Origin: Lachnospiraceae bacterium
GTDB taxonomy: Bacteria > Bacillota > Clostridia > Lachnospirales > Lachnospiraceae
Length of the DNA: 6,161 bases
Assembly (NCBI GenBank): GCA_003488965.1
Contig: DNJW01000396.1
Span: 1-6,161 of the forward strand
Reading direction: 5' to 3'
Notes under the pieces: generated by a model
Seen by the model: only the letters and a program-made list of their open reading frames with translations
Database searches by the model: none
Told to the model about the DNA's origin: nothing
Shown here: piece by piece, positions 1-6,161 of the stretch
Numbering within the stretch: the stretch's first letter is position 1
Layout of the letters: each line of letters begins with the position of its first letter
Position numbers and translations under genes: made by a program

Positions 1-23
1 AAAACTCGGAATTTCCTATAAAG

Positions 24-51
24 TGAAAAAGACTTGCAAAGCAAGTTCTTT
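24..51 (-). terminator. Rho-independent terminator after trkH
   Basis: Read on the minus strand just after the trkH stop codon, an 11-nt arm AAAGAACTTGC, a TTT loop and the arm GCAAGTCTTT form a stem with a single-base bulge. The stem runs into a short T-run (TCTTTTT). The stem is only moderately GC-rich, but position, orientation and T-run all fit an intrinsic terminator for the four-gene minus-strand unit. The remaining bases 1-23 show nothing recognisable. Confidence 0.72.
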
Positions 52-57
52 ACACAC

Positions 58-1497
58 TTATCTGCGGAAAATCGTACTGGGCGAAAACAGTACCAGCATA
101 GGAATCAGTTCCAGTCTTCCCGCCAGCATATCAAACATCAATATATACTTGGACAAGCCGGAAAATGCAGAATAATTTCCTGCCGGCCCGACCATGTTTA
201 ATCCGGGCCCTACATTATTAAACGTTGTTGCCACCGCCGTAATATTTGTTACAAAATCAAATTCATTCAAAGATACCAGCACAAAAGAGCCTAAAAAAAT
301 CAAAGCATAAATCATCGTGTATACCTGAATGGATTTGATTACCCCTTCTTCCACAATGTGCCCGTCCATATGTATCTTTTTAATGCTCCTCGGATGCACC
401 ACGGAAAATATCTCGTTTTTCACGGAGCGCAGCAGCACAATCAATCTGGATACTTTAAATCCGCCGCCTGTGCTTCCCGCACATGCCCCCAGCAACGTAA
501 GTATAAAAAGAATTGCTTTTGAAAATTCAGGCCATACATTATAGTCTAAGGTAGCAAAACCTGTAGTTGTCATAATGGACACCACCTGAAACAGGGAATG
601 ATGGAACGCCTGGAACCCATTTGCAAAGCTTCCGCGTACATTAAACGCAATCAGAACCGACGCCGCCAGTATAATTCCAAGATAATATCTGAGTTCTTCG
701 CTGCCAAGCGCTTCTTTTGCCTTTTTAACCAAAAGCAGATAAAAGACCTGAAAGTTAATGCCGCACAGCATCATAAATATGATAAATATGGTCTGTACTG
801 CTGTGGAATAACTGCCGATACTGGAATTCAGCAGGCCAAATCCCCCTGTACCCGTGGTGGAAAAAGACAAGGTAGATGCTTCATACAAACTAAGGCCCGC
901 TATCATCAGCGACACAATCTCAATTAACGTAATTGCCAGATAAATTCCGTAGAGAATCATTGCCGTATTCTTTATCTTAGGAACTAGCTTGCCCACACTG
1001 GGTCCCGGGCTTTCCGCCCGCATTAAATGCATGTTGTAGCTGCCAGACAAGGGAAGCACCGCCAATATCAGCACCAGAACTCCCATACCGCCAATCCAGT
1101 GGGTAAAGCAGCGCCAGAACTGAATGCACCGGGACAGCCCCTCCACGTCGGTAAGTATCGTTGCCCCGGTCGTTGTCAGACCGGATATAGTTTCAAAAAG
1201 TGCATCTGTATAAGTAGGAAATTCCCCGCTCAGGTAAAAAGGCAGCGCCCCTACTAAGCTTAAAATAATCCAGCTTAAGGACACCGTCACAAAGCCCTCT
1301 TTGGCATAAAATACTTGATTTTTCGGTTTAAACCTCCTGCCTATCAGACTGACTGCCAGACAGCCTATCATCACATACAAAAAGCAGAATGCACTGCTTT
1401 CTTTATAAATTATCCCCACTAACAGCGGCAATATCATAAATAACGCCGCAAATTCCAAGACCCTGAATAAAATATAGCGAATCACTGAATAATTCAT
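58..1497 (-). CDS. trkH: TrkH-family potassium uptake channel subunit
   Basis: This is the membrane pore subunit of a Trk/Ktr-type K+ uptake system, which works with the TrkA gating ring encoded just upstream. The chosen product is 479 residues, close to the usual TrkH length of about 480. It is strongly hydrophobic and carries the four pore-loop filter sequences of the superfamily: SGLTTTGATI (residues 105-114), LSFSTTGTGGFG (210-221), VSIMTTTGFAT (306-316) and ATTFNNVGPGL (423-433). The C-terminus MLAGRLELIPMLVLF is also typical. The frame stays open 22 codons further upstream, to an ATG at 1563, but that stretch is charged, has no family character and lies inside an inverted repeat. The ATG at 1495-1497, giving MNYSVIRYILFR, matches how family members begin. 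Its ribosome site is weak (GGG six bases before the ATG). It is the last gene of the unit, followed by a terminator. Family assignment is firm; the start is likely. Confidence 0.95.
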   Translation of the reverse strand: MNYSVIRYILFRVLEFAALFMILPLLVGIIYKESSAFCFLYVMIGCLAVSLIGRRFKPKNQVFYAKEGFVTVSLSWIILSLVGALPFYLSGEFPTYTDALFETISGLTTTGATILTDVEGLSRCIQFWRCFTHWIGGMGVLVLILAVLPLSGSYNMHLMRAESPGPSVGKLVPKIKNTAMILYGIYLAITLIEIVSLMIAGLSLYEASTLSFSTTGTGGFGLLNSSIGSYSTAVQTIFIIFMMLCGINFQVFYLLLVKKAKEALGSEELRYYLGIILAASVLIAFNVRGSFANGFQAFHHSLFQVVSIMTTTGFATLDYNVWPEFSKAILFILTLLGACAGSTGGGFKVSRLIVLLRSVKNEIFSVVHPRSIKKIHMDGHIVEEGVIKSIQVYTMIYALIFLGSFVLVSLNEFDFVTNITAVATTFNNVGPGLNMVGPAGNYSAFSGLSKYILMFDMLAGRLELIPMLVLFSPSTIFRR

Positions 1498-1531
1498 CTT
1501 TTTCCCATTTCTGCACTGCTTTTCGCGCATA

Positions 1532-1570
1532 ACGAGTTTGTGGCAAGCAGCGCGCAGACACAAATCTCGT
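1532..1570. repeat. Bulged inverted repeat in the trkA-trkH gap
   Basis: The left arm ACGAGTTTGTG (1532-1542) pairs with the right arm CACAAATCTCGT (1559-1570), perfectly except for one extra T. The 16-nt loop contains GCGCGC. Such a long, near-perfect arm in a gap that is otherwise unstructured looks like a REP-like or small palindromic repeat unit, or an mRNA stem-loop controlling trkH. It has no T-run on the minus strand, so it is not a classical terminator. Whether it recurs in the genome cannot be seen from one copy. Confidence 0.6.
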
Positions 1571-1571
1571 A

Positions 1572-1593
1572 ATTGAAAATTTTAATTTTCAAT
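1572..1593. repeat. Perfect AT-rich 10+2+10 palindrome
   Basis: ATTGAAAATT (1572-1581) is the exact reverse complement of AATTTTCAAT (1584-1593), with a 2-nt TT centre. It lies one base from the bulged inverted repeat at 1532-1570, so the two together form a paired-hairpin block upstream of trkH. It could be part of the same repeat element, an AT-rich mRNA stem, or a protein-binding dyad. The sequence alone does not decide between these. Confidence 0.6.
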
Positions 1594-1649
1594 CTTATAC
1601 CCCATGTCCACTTTGGCGGACTCAAAATCAATATTTCTTTCGGTTTTTA

Positions 1650-3008
1650 TCAAGGCTTCAATATATCCTTGATGTCGTGCAGACCGGTAATCGTGGTAAC
1701 GATAACTACCGTATCTCCTACCGCAATCTTGCTCTGTCCGCCGGGAGTTATGATATTCCCTTTATGGTTAATGCTGCAAATCAGCAAATTCGGTTTTAAA
1801 CGCAGTTCCTGCAAAGGAATCCCTGCCACCGGAGAATCCTCCTTTACGATAAATTCCAAGGCTTCCACCCTGTCATTGCTTATACGGTAAAGCGTTTCTA
1901 TATTGCTCCCGATAGAATTGGACAATGCACGGGCCTGCTTGACAATAGATTCCGCCGTAATATATTTCGGATAAATAATGCTGCCCAGATCCAGTCCGCC
2001 GATAATCTCATCATAAGAAATCCTATGTACCTTTGTAATTAATTTCGCTTTGGAAAGGCTCTTCACAAAAAGGGAAAGCATAATATTCTCTTCATCGAAA
2101 TTAGTCAATGCCACAAAAGATTCCGCCTTGGGCAGACCTTCCTCCATCAATAGGCTTCTGTCCGTACCGTCTCCATAAATCAGAGTTGCCTGCGGAAGCA
2201 GTTCGCTCAATTCCTCGCATCTGGCCTTATTTCTTTCCACTATTTTTACGGATATCCCAATGGAAATCAATTGTTTTGCCAGATAATACGCCGTTTCCCC
2301 TCCTCCCACAATAAACGTATTTTTTGCTCTGGTTGTAGGGACACCTAGTTTTTTGAAAAACTGAATACTGTTTCTTACGGAGCCTACTACGGAAATTTCA
2401 TCTTTTGCCCGCAATATAAAATTTCCGTCAGGGATATATACATTCTCGCCCCTTTCCACCATGCAGACCAGCACATCGCATTTCATTTTATAAGATATAT
2501 CCTTCAGCGCCTGGTCGCATAAAGAAGAGCCTTCTTCTATCCGGTATTTCACCAGCTCTATCTTTCCCTTTGCAAAGGTATCTATTTTAATTGCCGAAGG
2601 GAATTTCAGCACTCTGGCAATTTCCATGGCCGCCGCATCCTCCGGGTTAATTACCATGGACAGCCCTAATTCCTCCTTGATAAACTCTATTTCCCTGCTG
2701 TATACCGGATTGCGGACCCTGGCGATGGTATGACAGCCGCCTGCTTTCTTTGCAATCAGGCAGCATAGCAGATTCAGTTCATCCGAATCCGTTACGGCAA
2801 TCAGCAAATCCGCATCCTCTATCCCCGCGTCTTTCTGTATCGAATAGCCTGCACCGTTCCCCACAATTCCCATCACATCAAAATTAATGGATACATTTTT
2901 CACGGCATCGCTCTTGGTATCAATGACTGTTATATTATGCCCTTCCTTGCTCAGCTTCTCTACAATCGTTGTTCCCACATTTCCGCAGCCCACAATAATA
3001 ATCTGCAT
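1650..3008 (-). CDS. trkA: Trk potassium transporter NAD-binding gating subunit TrkA
   Basis: This is the cytoplasmic peripheral subunit that assembles under the TrkH pore and gates K+ entry in response to bound nucleotides. It has 452 residues, against about 458 for E. coli TrkA, with the full duplicated architecture. The first RCK_N Rossmann domain (about 1-125) has GCGNVG at 7-12 and an acidic Asp30 ending the second strand, as in NAD(H)-binding folds. The first RCK_C domain spans about 148-212. The second RCK_N (about 229-345) has the glycine loop GGGETA at 235-240 and Glu258. The second RCK_C spans about 378-450. In the second loop the last glycine of GxGxxG is alanine. The ATG is preceded by a strong GGGGGAGG ribosome site. 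The gene starts 12 nt after the HD-protein stop, so the two are surely co-transcribed; trkH follows after 152 nt. Confidence 0.96.
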   Translation of the reverse strand: MQIIIVGCGNVGTTIVEKLSKEGHNITVIDTKSDAVKNVSINFDVMGIVGNGAGYSIQKDAGIEDADLLIAVTDSDELNLLCCLIAKKAGGCHTIARVRNPVYSREIEFIKEELGLSMVINPEDAAAMEIARVLKFPSAIKIDTFAKGKIELVKYRIEEGSSLCDQALKDISYKMKCDVLVCMVERGENVYIPDGNFILRAKDEISVVGSVRNSIQFFKKLGVPTTRAKNTFIVGGGETAYYLAKQLISIGISVKIVERNKARCEELSELLPQATLIYGDGTDRSLLMEEGLPKAESFVALTNFDEENIMLSLFVKSLSKAKLITKVHRISYDEIIGGLDLGSIIYPKYITAESIVKQARALSNSIGSNIETLYRISNDRVEALEFIVKEDSPVAGIPLQELRLKPNLLICSINHKGNIITPGGQSKIAVGDTVVIVTTITGLHDIKDILKP

Positions 3009-3020
3009 AACGTCCTCCCC

Positions 3021-4283
3021 CTAAGGCACTATCCCTTCCAATCTTTTCCTTATTTCATCATACTGCTGTTTAATGCGCAAATAAAGCCCTATGGTCTCAT
3101 CCTTCTGCTCTTCATATTGCTGAATTACGGCATCATAATGTGCCATCAGACATTCCACCGTCCCTTTGCTGATTTTATGGTTTCCGGCATCCTCCAGCAG
3201 AATCCCTTTGATTTTTTCACTGTCAAAAGAATCTTTGTAGCTGCGTTTTCCATACAAGGCGCTTAGGATATCCGCCACAGCTACAATCTGCTGCGGAAGT
3301 GTCAGTTCCTCTTCCGAAAGCCCCTTATGATATCCTGTCCCATCCAGCTTTTCATGGTGTCTTGCCGCAATCCGCAGCACATCTTCATCCACCAGACCGG
3401 AAAGAATCATCTCCGTAATTCTCACATGAGCCTTCATTATTCTCATATCTTCTTCATTCAGTCTTCCCGGCGCCTCCAATATTTCGAGGGGAATGGCTAT
3501 CTTTCCCAAATCGTGCAGCAGCGCTCCGTAATACATTTTCTGCAGCTCCTCCGTGCCCACTCCCATCAGCCGGCCCAGCTGCATGGCAAAATTCACCGTC
3601 GACATGGTATGTACTACCGTATGCTCGCTTCTGAAGTCAATGGAATACACCAGCATTTCCAGAAATCTCCGCTTATACTCCTCCGAAAAAATTCCGCAGG
3701 ACATAATGCCGTTCATTTCTTGCCGGTATTCTCCGCTTGCCAGTTTTGCCGTTATCCCATATTCCTTCTCCGCCTTGTAAAAAAGGTTCAGGGCATCCCC
3801 TGAAAACTGAATATTACGGTAACGGACGAAATAATCCCCCTTCATTCTGGTTTCCTCACAGCGCATAAAATTATCCATCTTATCCGCCAGCGCCAGACAT
3901 TCCGTAATGTGAGCATATTTGCTTTTCACACTTCCATAACGATTATAATCCAAATGATGATAAAGTACAATCTCTGCCTTATCTCCGATAGGAGATAAAT
4001 ATTTCAAAAAAAGAAAACCATAAACAGAATGGGGCCAGGGACTCCCCGCCGTTTCAAAATCCGCCACATTATTCAATCCCTCTTCCCGGTAAAGCCCTAT
4101 ATCATGCAGCACCCCCAGCATAGCATAATCCAGCATCTCCTGCATGCTGTAACGGCCGTCTGCCTCCAGCATTTTATAAAGCATATATCCCACAATCTCC
4201 CCATGGGTTATAATTTTGGGATTGATAATACTAAGCGTCCTGCGGATAATCTCATGCACATTTTGACTGTGAATTACACTCAT
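3021..4283 (-). CDS. Tandem HD / HD-GYP-type phosphohydrolase
   Basis: A 420-residue soluble protein with two HD modules. The N-terminal one shows the full ligand series H27, H60-D61 (LHDIG), H85, H109-H110 and D134 (ALADKMD). The C-terminal one is HD-GYP-like: HTVVHT (221-226), LHDLGK (256-261), H286, the segment HHEKLDGTGYHKG (309-321) and IVAVADILSAL (333-343). The final proline of GYP is histidine here, and the N-terminal copy has HHLDYNRYG at the same place. HD-GYP proteins typically hydrolyse cyclic dinucleotides such as c-di-GMP; activity and substrate here are inferred only. There is no receiver domain, signal peptide or membrane segment, and the C-terminal 40 residues look helical. 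The ATG follows GGAGG with a 7-nt spacer. The gene lies 18 nt after the small upstream gene and 12 nt before trkA. A role as a nucleotide-sensing rather than catalytic protein is also possible. Confidence 0.88.
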   Translation of the reverse strand: MSVIHSQNVHEIIRRTLSIINPKIITHGEIVGYMLYKMLEADGRYSMQEMLDYAMLGVLHDIGLYREEGLNNVADFETAGSPWPHSVYGFLFLKYLSPIGDKAEIVLYHHLDYNRYGSVKSKYAHITECLALADKMDNFMRCEETRMKGDYFVRYRNIQFSGDALNLFYKAEKEYGITAKLASGEYRQEMNGIMSCGIFSEEYKRRFLEMLVYSIDFRSEHTVVHTMSTVNFAMQLGRLMGVGTEELQKMYYGALLHDLGKIAIPLEILEAPGRLNEEDMRIMKAHVRITEMILSGLVDEDVLRIAARHHEKLDGTGYHKGLSEEELTLPQQIVAVADILSALYGKRSYKDSFDSEKIKGILLEDAGNHKISKGTVECLMAHYDAVIQQYEEQKDETIGLYLRIKQQYDEIRKRLEGIVP

Positions 4284-4301
4284 ATCCTGCCCTCCATGCC
4301 A

Positions 4302-4679
4302 CTACCTGTATTTATCCGGATAATCCGTCCCCGTTTCCGTCTGCATCAGCCGCTTATATTTTTCCGGTTCTTTTTCCATCTTCAGCATCGTATCAAACGC
4401 CCGCAGCACCATCTTGCTTCCGTTCTCCCTCATATCGTACTTTCCTCTGTCCATCTGTGCCTTGAAATGGTCGATCTGCCATATCATAATATCCACTGCC
4501 GTATATCCTTCTATTTTGGCCTTGCAGGAAAAATTGCCCGTTTCCGCATAAAAAAGGAATTCCTGTCCTATTTCCGGAGATTCTGCCAGCCCCGCCGCCA
4601 GTTCCTTTAGAAACTCTCCGTTTTCCCCTGCCTCGCTTCCAAACCGCTTCACTGCCTCTGTTATTTTCTTTCTGTCCAT
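4302..4679 (-). CDS. Unrecognised 125-residue protein, first gene of the trk operon
   Basis: I do not recognise the family. From the ATG at 4677-4679 the product has 125 residues and is soluble, charged and mostly helical in appearance, with one cysteine (C52) and no signal peptide or membrane segment. The central part, GYTAVDIMIWQIDHFKAQMD (residues 58-77), then MVLRAFDTMLKMEKEPEKY (90-108) and the tail ETGTDYPDKYR, look like a conserved compact domain rather than random sequence. Codon use matches the neighbours. The frame is open up to a GTG at 4724, but that codon lies upstream of the expected transcription start. An ATG at 4691 is only one base from the GAGGGGG ribosome site, so 4679 (13-nt spacer) is preferred, though the spacing is long. 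It is the promoter-proximal gene, 18 nt before the HD protein gene, so it is probably functionally or regulatorily linked to that gene and to trkAH. Confidence 0.8.
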   Translation of the reverse strand: MDRKKITEAVKRFGSEAGENGEFLKELAAGLAESPEIGQEFLFYAETGNFSCKAKIEGYTAVDIMIWQIDHFKAQMDRGKYDMRENGSKMVLRAFDTMLKMEKEPEKYKRLMQTETGTDYPDKYR

Positions 4680-4692
4680 GTTTGTAATCATG

Positions 4693-4699
4693 CCCCCTC
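4693..4699 (-). promoter_or_regulatory. Ribosome binding site that decides the start of the 125-residue gene
   Basis: GAGGGGG on the minus strand is the only purine-rich site upstream of the gene. It excludes the GTG at 4724 (upstream of the site) and disfavours the ATG at 4691 (one-base spacer). It leaves the ATG at 4679, 13 nt away, which is longer than the usual 6-9 nt, so initiation may be modest. Confidence 0.5.
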
Positions 4700-4724
4700 G
4701 GTTCTTGTCAACTTTTACACTCAC

Positions 4725-4753
4725 ATCATATCAAAAGGACTCATATATTACAA
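4725..4753 (-). promoter_or_regulatory. Sigma-A-like promoter of the trk operon
   Basis: On the minus strand TTGTAA (4753-4748, four of six consensus positions) and TATGAT (4730-4725, five of six) are separated by exactly 17 nt. Transcription would start near 4718, about 40 nt before the ATG of the first gene and just upstream of its ribosome site. An imperfect dyad (4738-4756) overlaps the -35 box and spacer and could hold a regulator. Confidence 0.65.
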
Positions 4754-4785
4754 GTCACCCTTATATACTAGAAATAACAAAATTC

Positions 4786-4798
4786 CAAGGCAGCCTTG
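4786..4798. promoter_or_regulatory. 13-nt palindrome upstream of the AGCS transporter
   Basis: CAAGGC-A-GCCTTG is a perfect 6+1+6 dyad, 35 nt before the proposed TTG start of the plus-strand transporter. With a one-base centre it is more likely a protein operator than an RNA hairpin. No regulator is encoded nearby. A possible -10 box for the transporter (TATACT, 4764-4769) lies just upstream without a convincing -35 box, so the dyad would fall close to the start of transcription. Confidence 0.4.
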
Positions 4799-4833
4799 TC
4801 CCTTGCGGACAGCTGCCATTCAGGTACCGTATT

Positions 4834-6144
4834 TTGAAACTATTATCCTCCATCAACGATTTCCTATGGAACTGCCCCCTTTTGTTTTTACTGATGGGTA
4901 CTCATCTCTTCTTTACCTTAAAACTGCATTTTCCCCAGCGCCATATCGGAACAGCCCTGCGTCTGTCCATTACGCCGGAAAAAAAGAACAGACAAAAAAA
5001 CGCTTCCAACCTTTCGGCCTTCGGCGCCTTGGCAACCACGCTTGCCGCCACTCTCGGTACCGGCAATATCATCGGTGTTTCCACAGCCGTTGCCCTAGGA
5101 GGCCCCGGCGCCGTCTTCTGGTGCTGGCTGACCGGTATCCTGGGTATGGCCACTTCTTATGCCGAATGTTATTTAAGCGTGCTGTTCAAAGAAAAAAATT
5201 CGGAAGGGCTTTTTGTAGGAGGTCCTATGTATGTATTAAAAAACGGTATGCATAGTAAGCGATTCTCCAAATTCTATGCACTGTGCACTGTCTGCGCTGC
5301 CTTTGGCGTAGGATGTACCACCCAAGCCAACTCCCTCACCCAGACCACCTCCTCCACCTGGGGGCTCTCCCCTCATCTGGTAGGTATTGCCGCCGCCTTT
5401 GCAGTAGGTCTTGTCATACTGGGCGGCATCCGTTCCATCGGCAATATCTGCATGAAAATTGTGCCGGTTCTGGGGATTCTTTATATCGGCAGCTGTCTGC
5501 TCCTGCTTTTTCTTAATCAGGATGTCCTTGGCAAGTCCATCCTCGTCATTCTGGAACACGCACTGATGCCCAAAGCCGTGCTGGGAGGCATCGCCGGCTA
5601 TTCCTTAAAGCAGGCGGCACGGTACGGCATTGCCAGAGGGCTGTTTACCAACGAAGCAGGCATCGGCACCTCCGCCATTCCTGCCGCCGCCTCCGGCACG
5701 GAAAGTCCTTCCAGACAGGCCTATATATCTATGACCGCTGTTTTCTGGGATACCGTCGTTATGTGCCTTTTGTCCGGTCTGGTCATCGTTGCCAATATGC
5801 TGAAGCATCCGGAATCCCTGTACGGCATCAATGAAACAGGCCTTGCCGATGCCGCCTTCGCTTATCTTCCTTTGGGCGGCAACCAGTTTCTCTCCGCAGC
5901 CCTCGCTGCCTTTGCCGTTACTACCCTCATCGGCTGGTCCTACTTCGGAGAAAAAGCCTTTGCTTTTCTATGGGGCGATAAGAACATCGGCGTATATAAG
6001 CTCATCTACATTGTTATGATTTATGTAGGCGCTGTAATTCCTTTGGATGTAGTATGGGAATGCACCGATTTTATTAATGCTTTGATGATATTTCCCAATG
6101 TGCTTGCTCTTTTCCGGCTTCAGGACAAAATCAAGTTACGCTAA
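4834..6144 (+). CDS. AGCS-family sodium:alanine/glycine symporter
   Basis: An integral membrane symporter of the alanine or glycine:cation symporter family (AgcS/AlsT type), importing small neutral amino acids with Na+. From the TTG at 4834 it has 436 residues, near the low end of the family. It shows the family blocks: INDFLWNCPLLFLLMGT near the N-terminus, LGTGNIIGVSTAVALGGPGA (74-93), GGPMYVLKNG (129-138), RGLFTNEAGIGTSAIPAAAS (268-287) and TLIGWSYFGEKAFAFLWG (364-381). The frame is open back to ATG 4678, but those 52 codons encode non-family sequence and run through the divergent promoter and the start of the neighbouring gene. TTG, giving MKLLSSINDFLW, with a weak AGGT site eight bases upstream, matches where family members begin. 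The C-terminal tail after IFPNVLALFRLQDK is short. It is transcribed divergently from the trk unit. The exact substrate (alanine, glycine or another) cannot be told. The family call is very sure; the start is moderately sure. Confidence 0.93.
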   Translation: MKLLSSINDFLWNCPLLFLLMGTHLFFTLKLHFPQRHIGTALRLSITPEKKNRQKNASNLSAFGALATTLAATLGTGNIIGVSTAVALGGPGAVFWCWLTGILGMATSYAECYLSVLFKEKNSEGLFVGGPMYVLKNGMHSKRFSKFYALCTVCAAFGVGCTTQANSLTQTTSSTWGLSPHLVGIAAAFAVGLVILGGIRSIGNICMKIVPVLGILYIGSCLLLLFLNQDVLGKSILVILEHALMPKAVLGGIAGYSLKQAARYGIARGLFTNEAGIGTSAIPAAASGTESPSRQAYISMTAVFWDTVVMCLLSGLVIVANMLKHPESLYGINETGLADAAFAYLPLGGNQFLSAALAAFAVTTLIGWSYFGEKAFAFLWGDKNIGVYKLIYIVMIYVGAVIPLDVVWECTDFINALMIFPNVLALFRLQDKIKLR

Positions 6145-6161
6145 CCCCCATGCCGCCTCCC

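Noticed and set aside
1498..1563. 22-codon N-terminal extension of TrkH from ATG 1563
   Set aside because: It lies in the inverted repeat, has no ribosome site, and adds charged residues absent from typical TrkH N-termini.
1594..1625. Possible internal promoter for trkH (TATAAG on the minus strand, 1599-1594)
   Set aside because: The best -35 candidate (TTGAGT) is about 20 nt away and poor, so there is no convincing pair.
1649..1673. Inverted repeat ATCAAGG...CCTTGAT around the trkA stop codon
   Set aside because: On the minus strand it is followed by an A-run, not a T-run, and the stem is only 7 bp, so it is not a terminator.
3327..3803. Plus-strand open frame of 158 codons inside the HD gene
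   Set aside because: Antisense shadow of the clear HD-GYP motifs; its composition is not protein-like.
4029..4610. Plus-strand open frame of 193 codons opposite the HD gene and the 125-residue gene
   Set aside because: It runs antisense across two well-supported genes. Its translation is rich in His, Pro, Arg and Ile with no family character, and no ribosome site precedes it.
4678..4833. 52-codon N-terminal extension of the AGCS symporter from ATG 4678
   Set aside because: It crosses the divergent promoter and touches the start of the neighbouring gene, and it lacks family similarity.
4754..4833. Glycine riboswitch upstream of the AGCS gene
   Set aside because: Such switches often precede this family, but the leader is too short and none of the conserved aptamer segments could be seen.

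Overview
The window looks like chromosomal DNA of a Gram-positive anaerobe, most likely a clostridium of the Lachnospiraceae type. This is an inference from the moderate GC content, strong GGAGG-type ribosome sites, the style of the TrkA/TrkH and AGCS proteins, and a tandem-HD signalling protein. No rRNA or tRNA gene, CRISPR array, transposase or phage gene was seen.

Layout. Positions 4753 down to 24 form one minus-strand transcription unit. A good sigma-A-like promoter (4725-4753) is followed by four genes: a 125-residue protein I do not recognise (4679-4302), a two-domain HD/HD-GYP-type protein (4283-3021), trkA (3008-1650) and trkH (1497-58). A stem-loop with a T-run (51-24) ends the unit. 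The first three genes are 18 and 12 nt apart, each of the two downstream ones with a strong ribosome site. TrkA and trkH are separated by 152 nt that hold two adjacent inverted repeats. Divergently, on the plus strand, lies an AGCS-family sodium:alanine/glycine symporter (about 4834-6144), which probably starts at TTG. The shared upstream region (4680-4833) contains the minus-strand promoter, an imperfect dyad and a 13-nt palindrome.

How the genes may work together. TrkH is the membrane K+ pore subunit and TrkA its cytoplasmic nucleotide-binding gating ring. The HD protein has all the metal ligands of a phosphohydrolase in both halves and resembles HD-GYP cyclic-dinucleotide phosphodiesterases. 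Its co-transcription with trkA suggests that nucleotide second-messenger turnover is tied to potassium uptake. That link is a hypothesis and is the most interesting point here. The rest is ordinary housekeeping transport.
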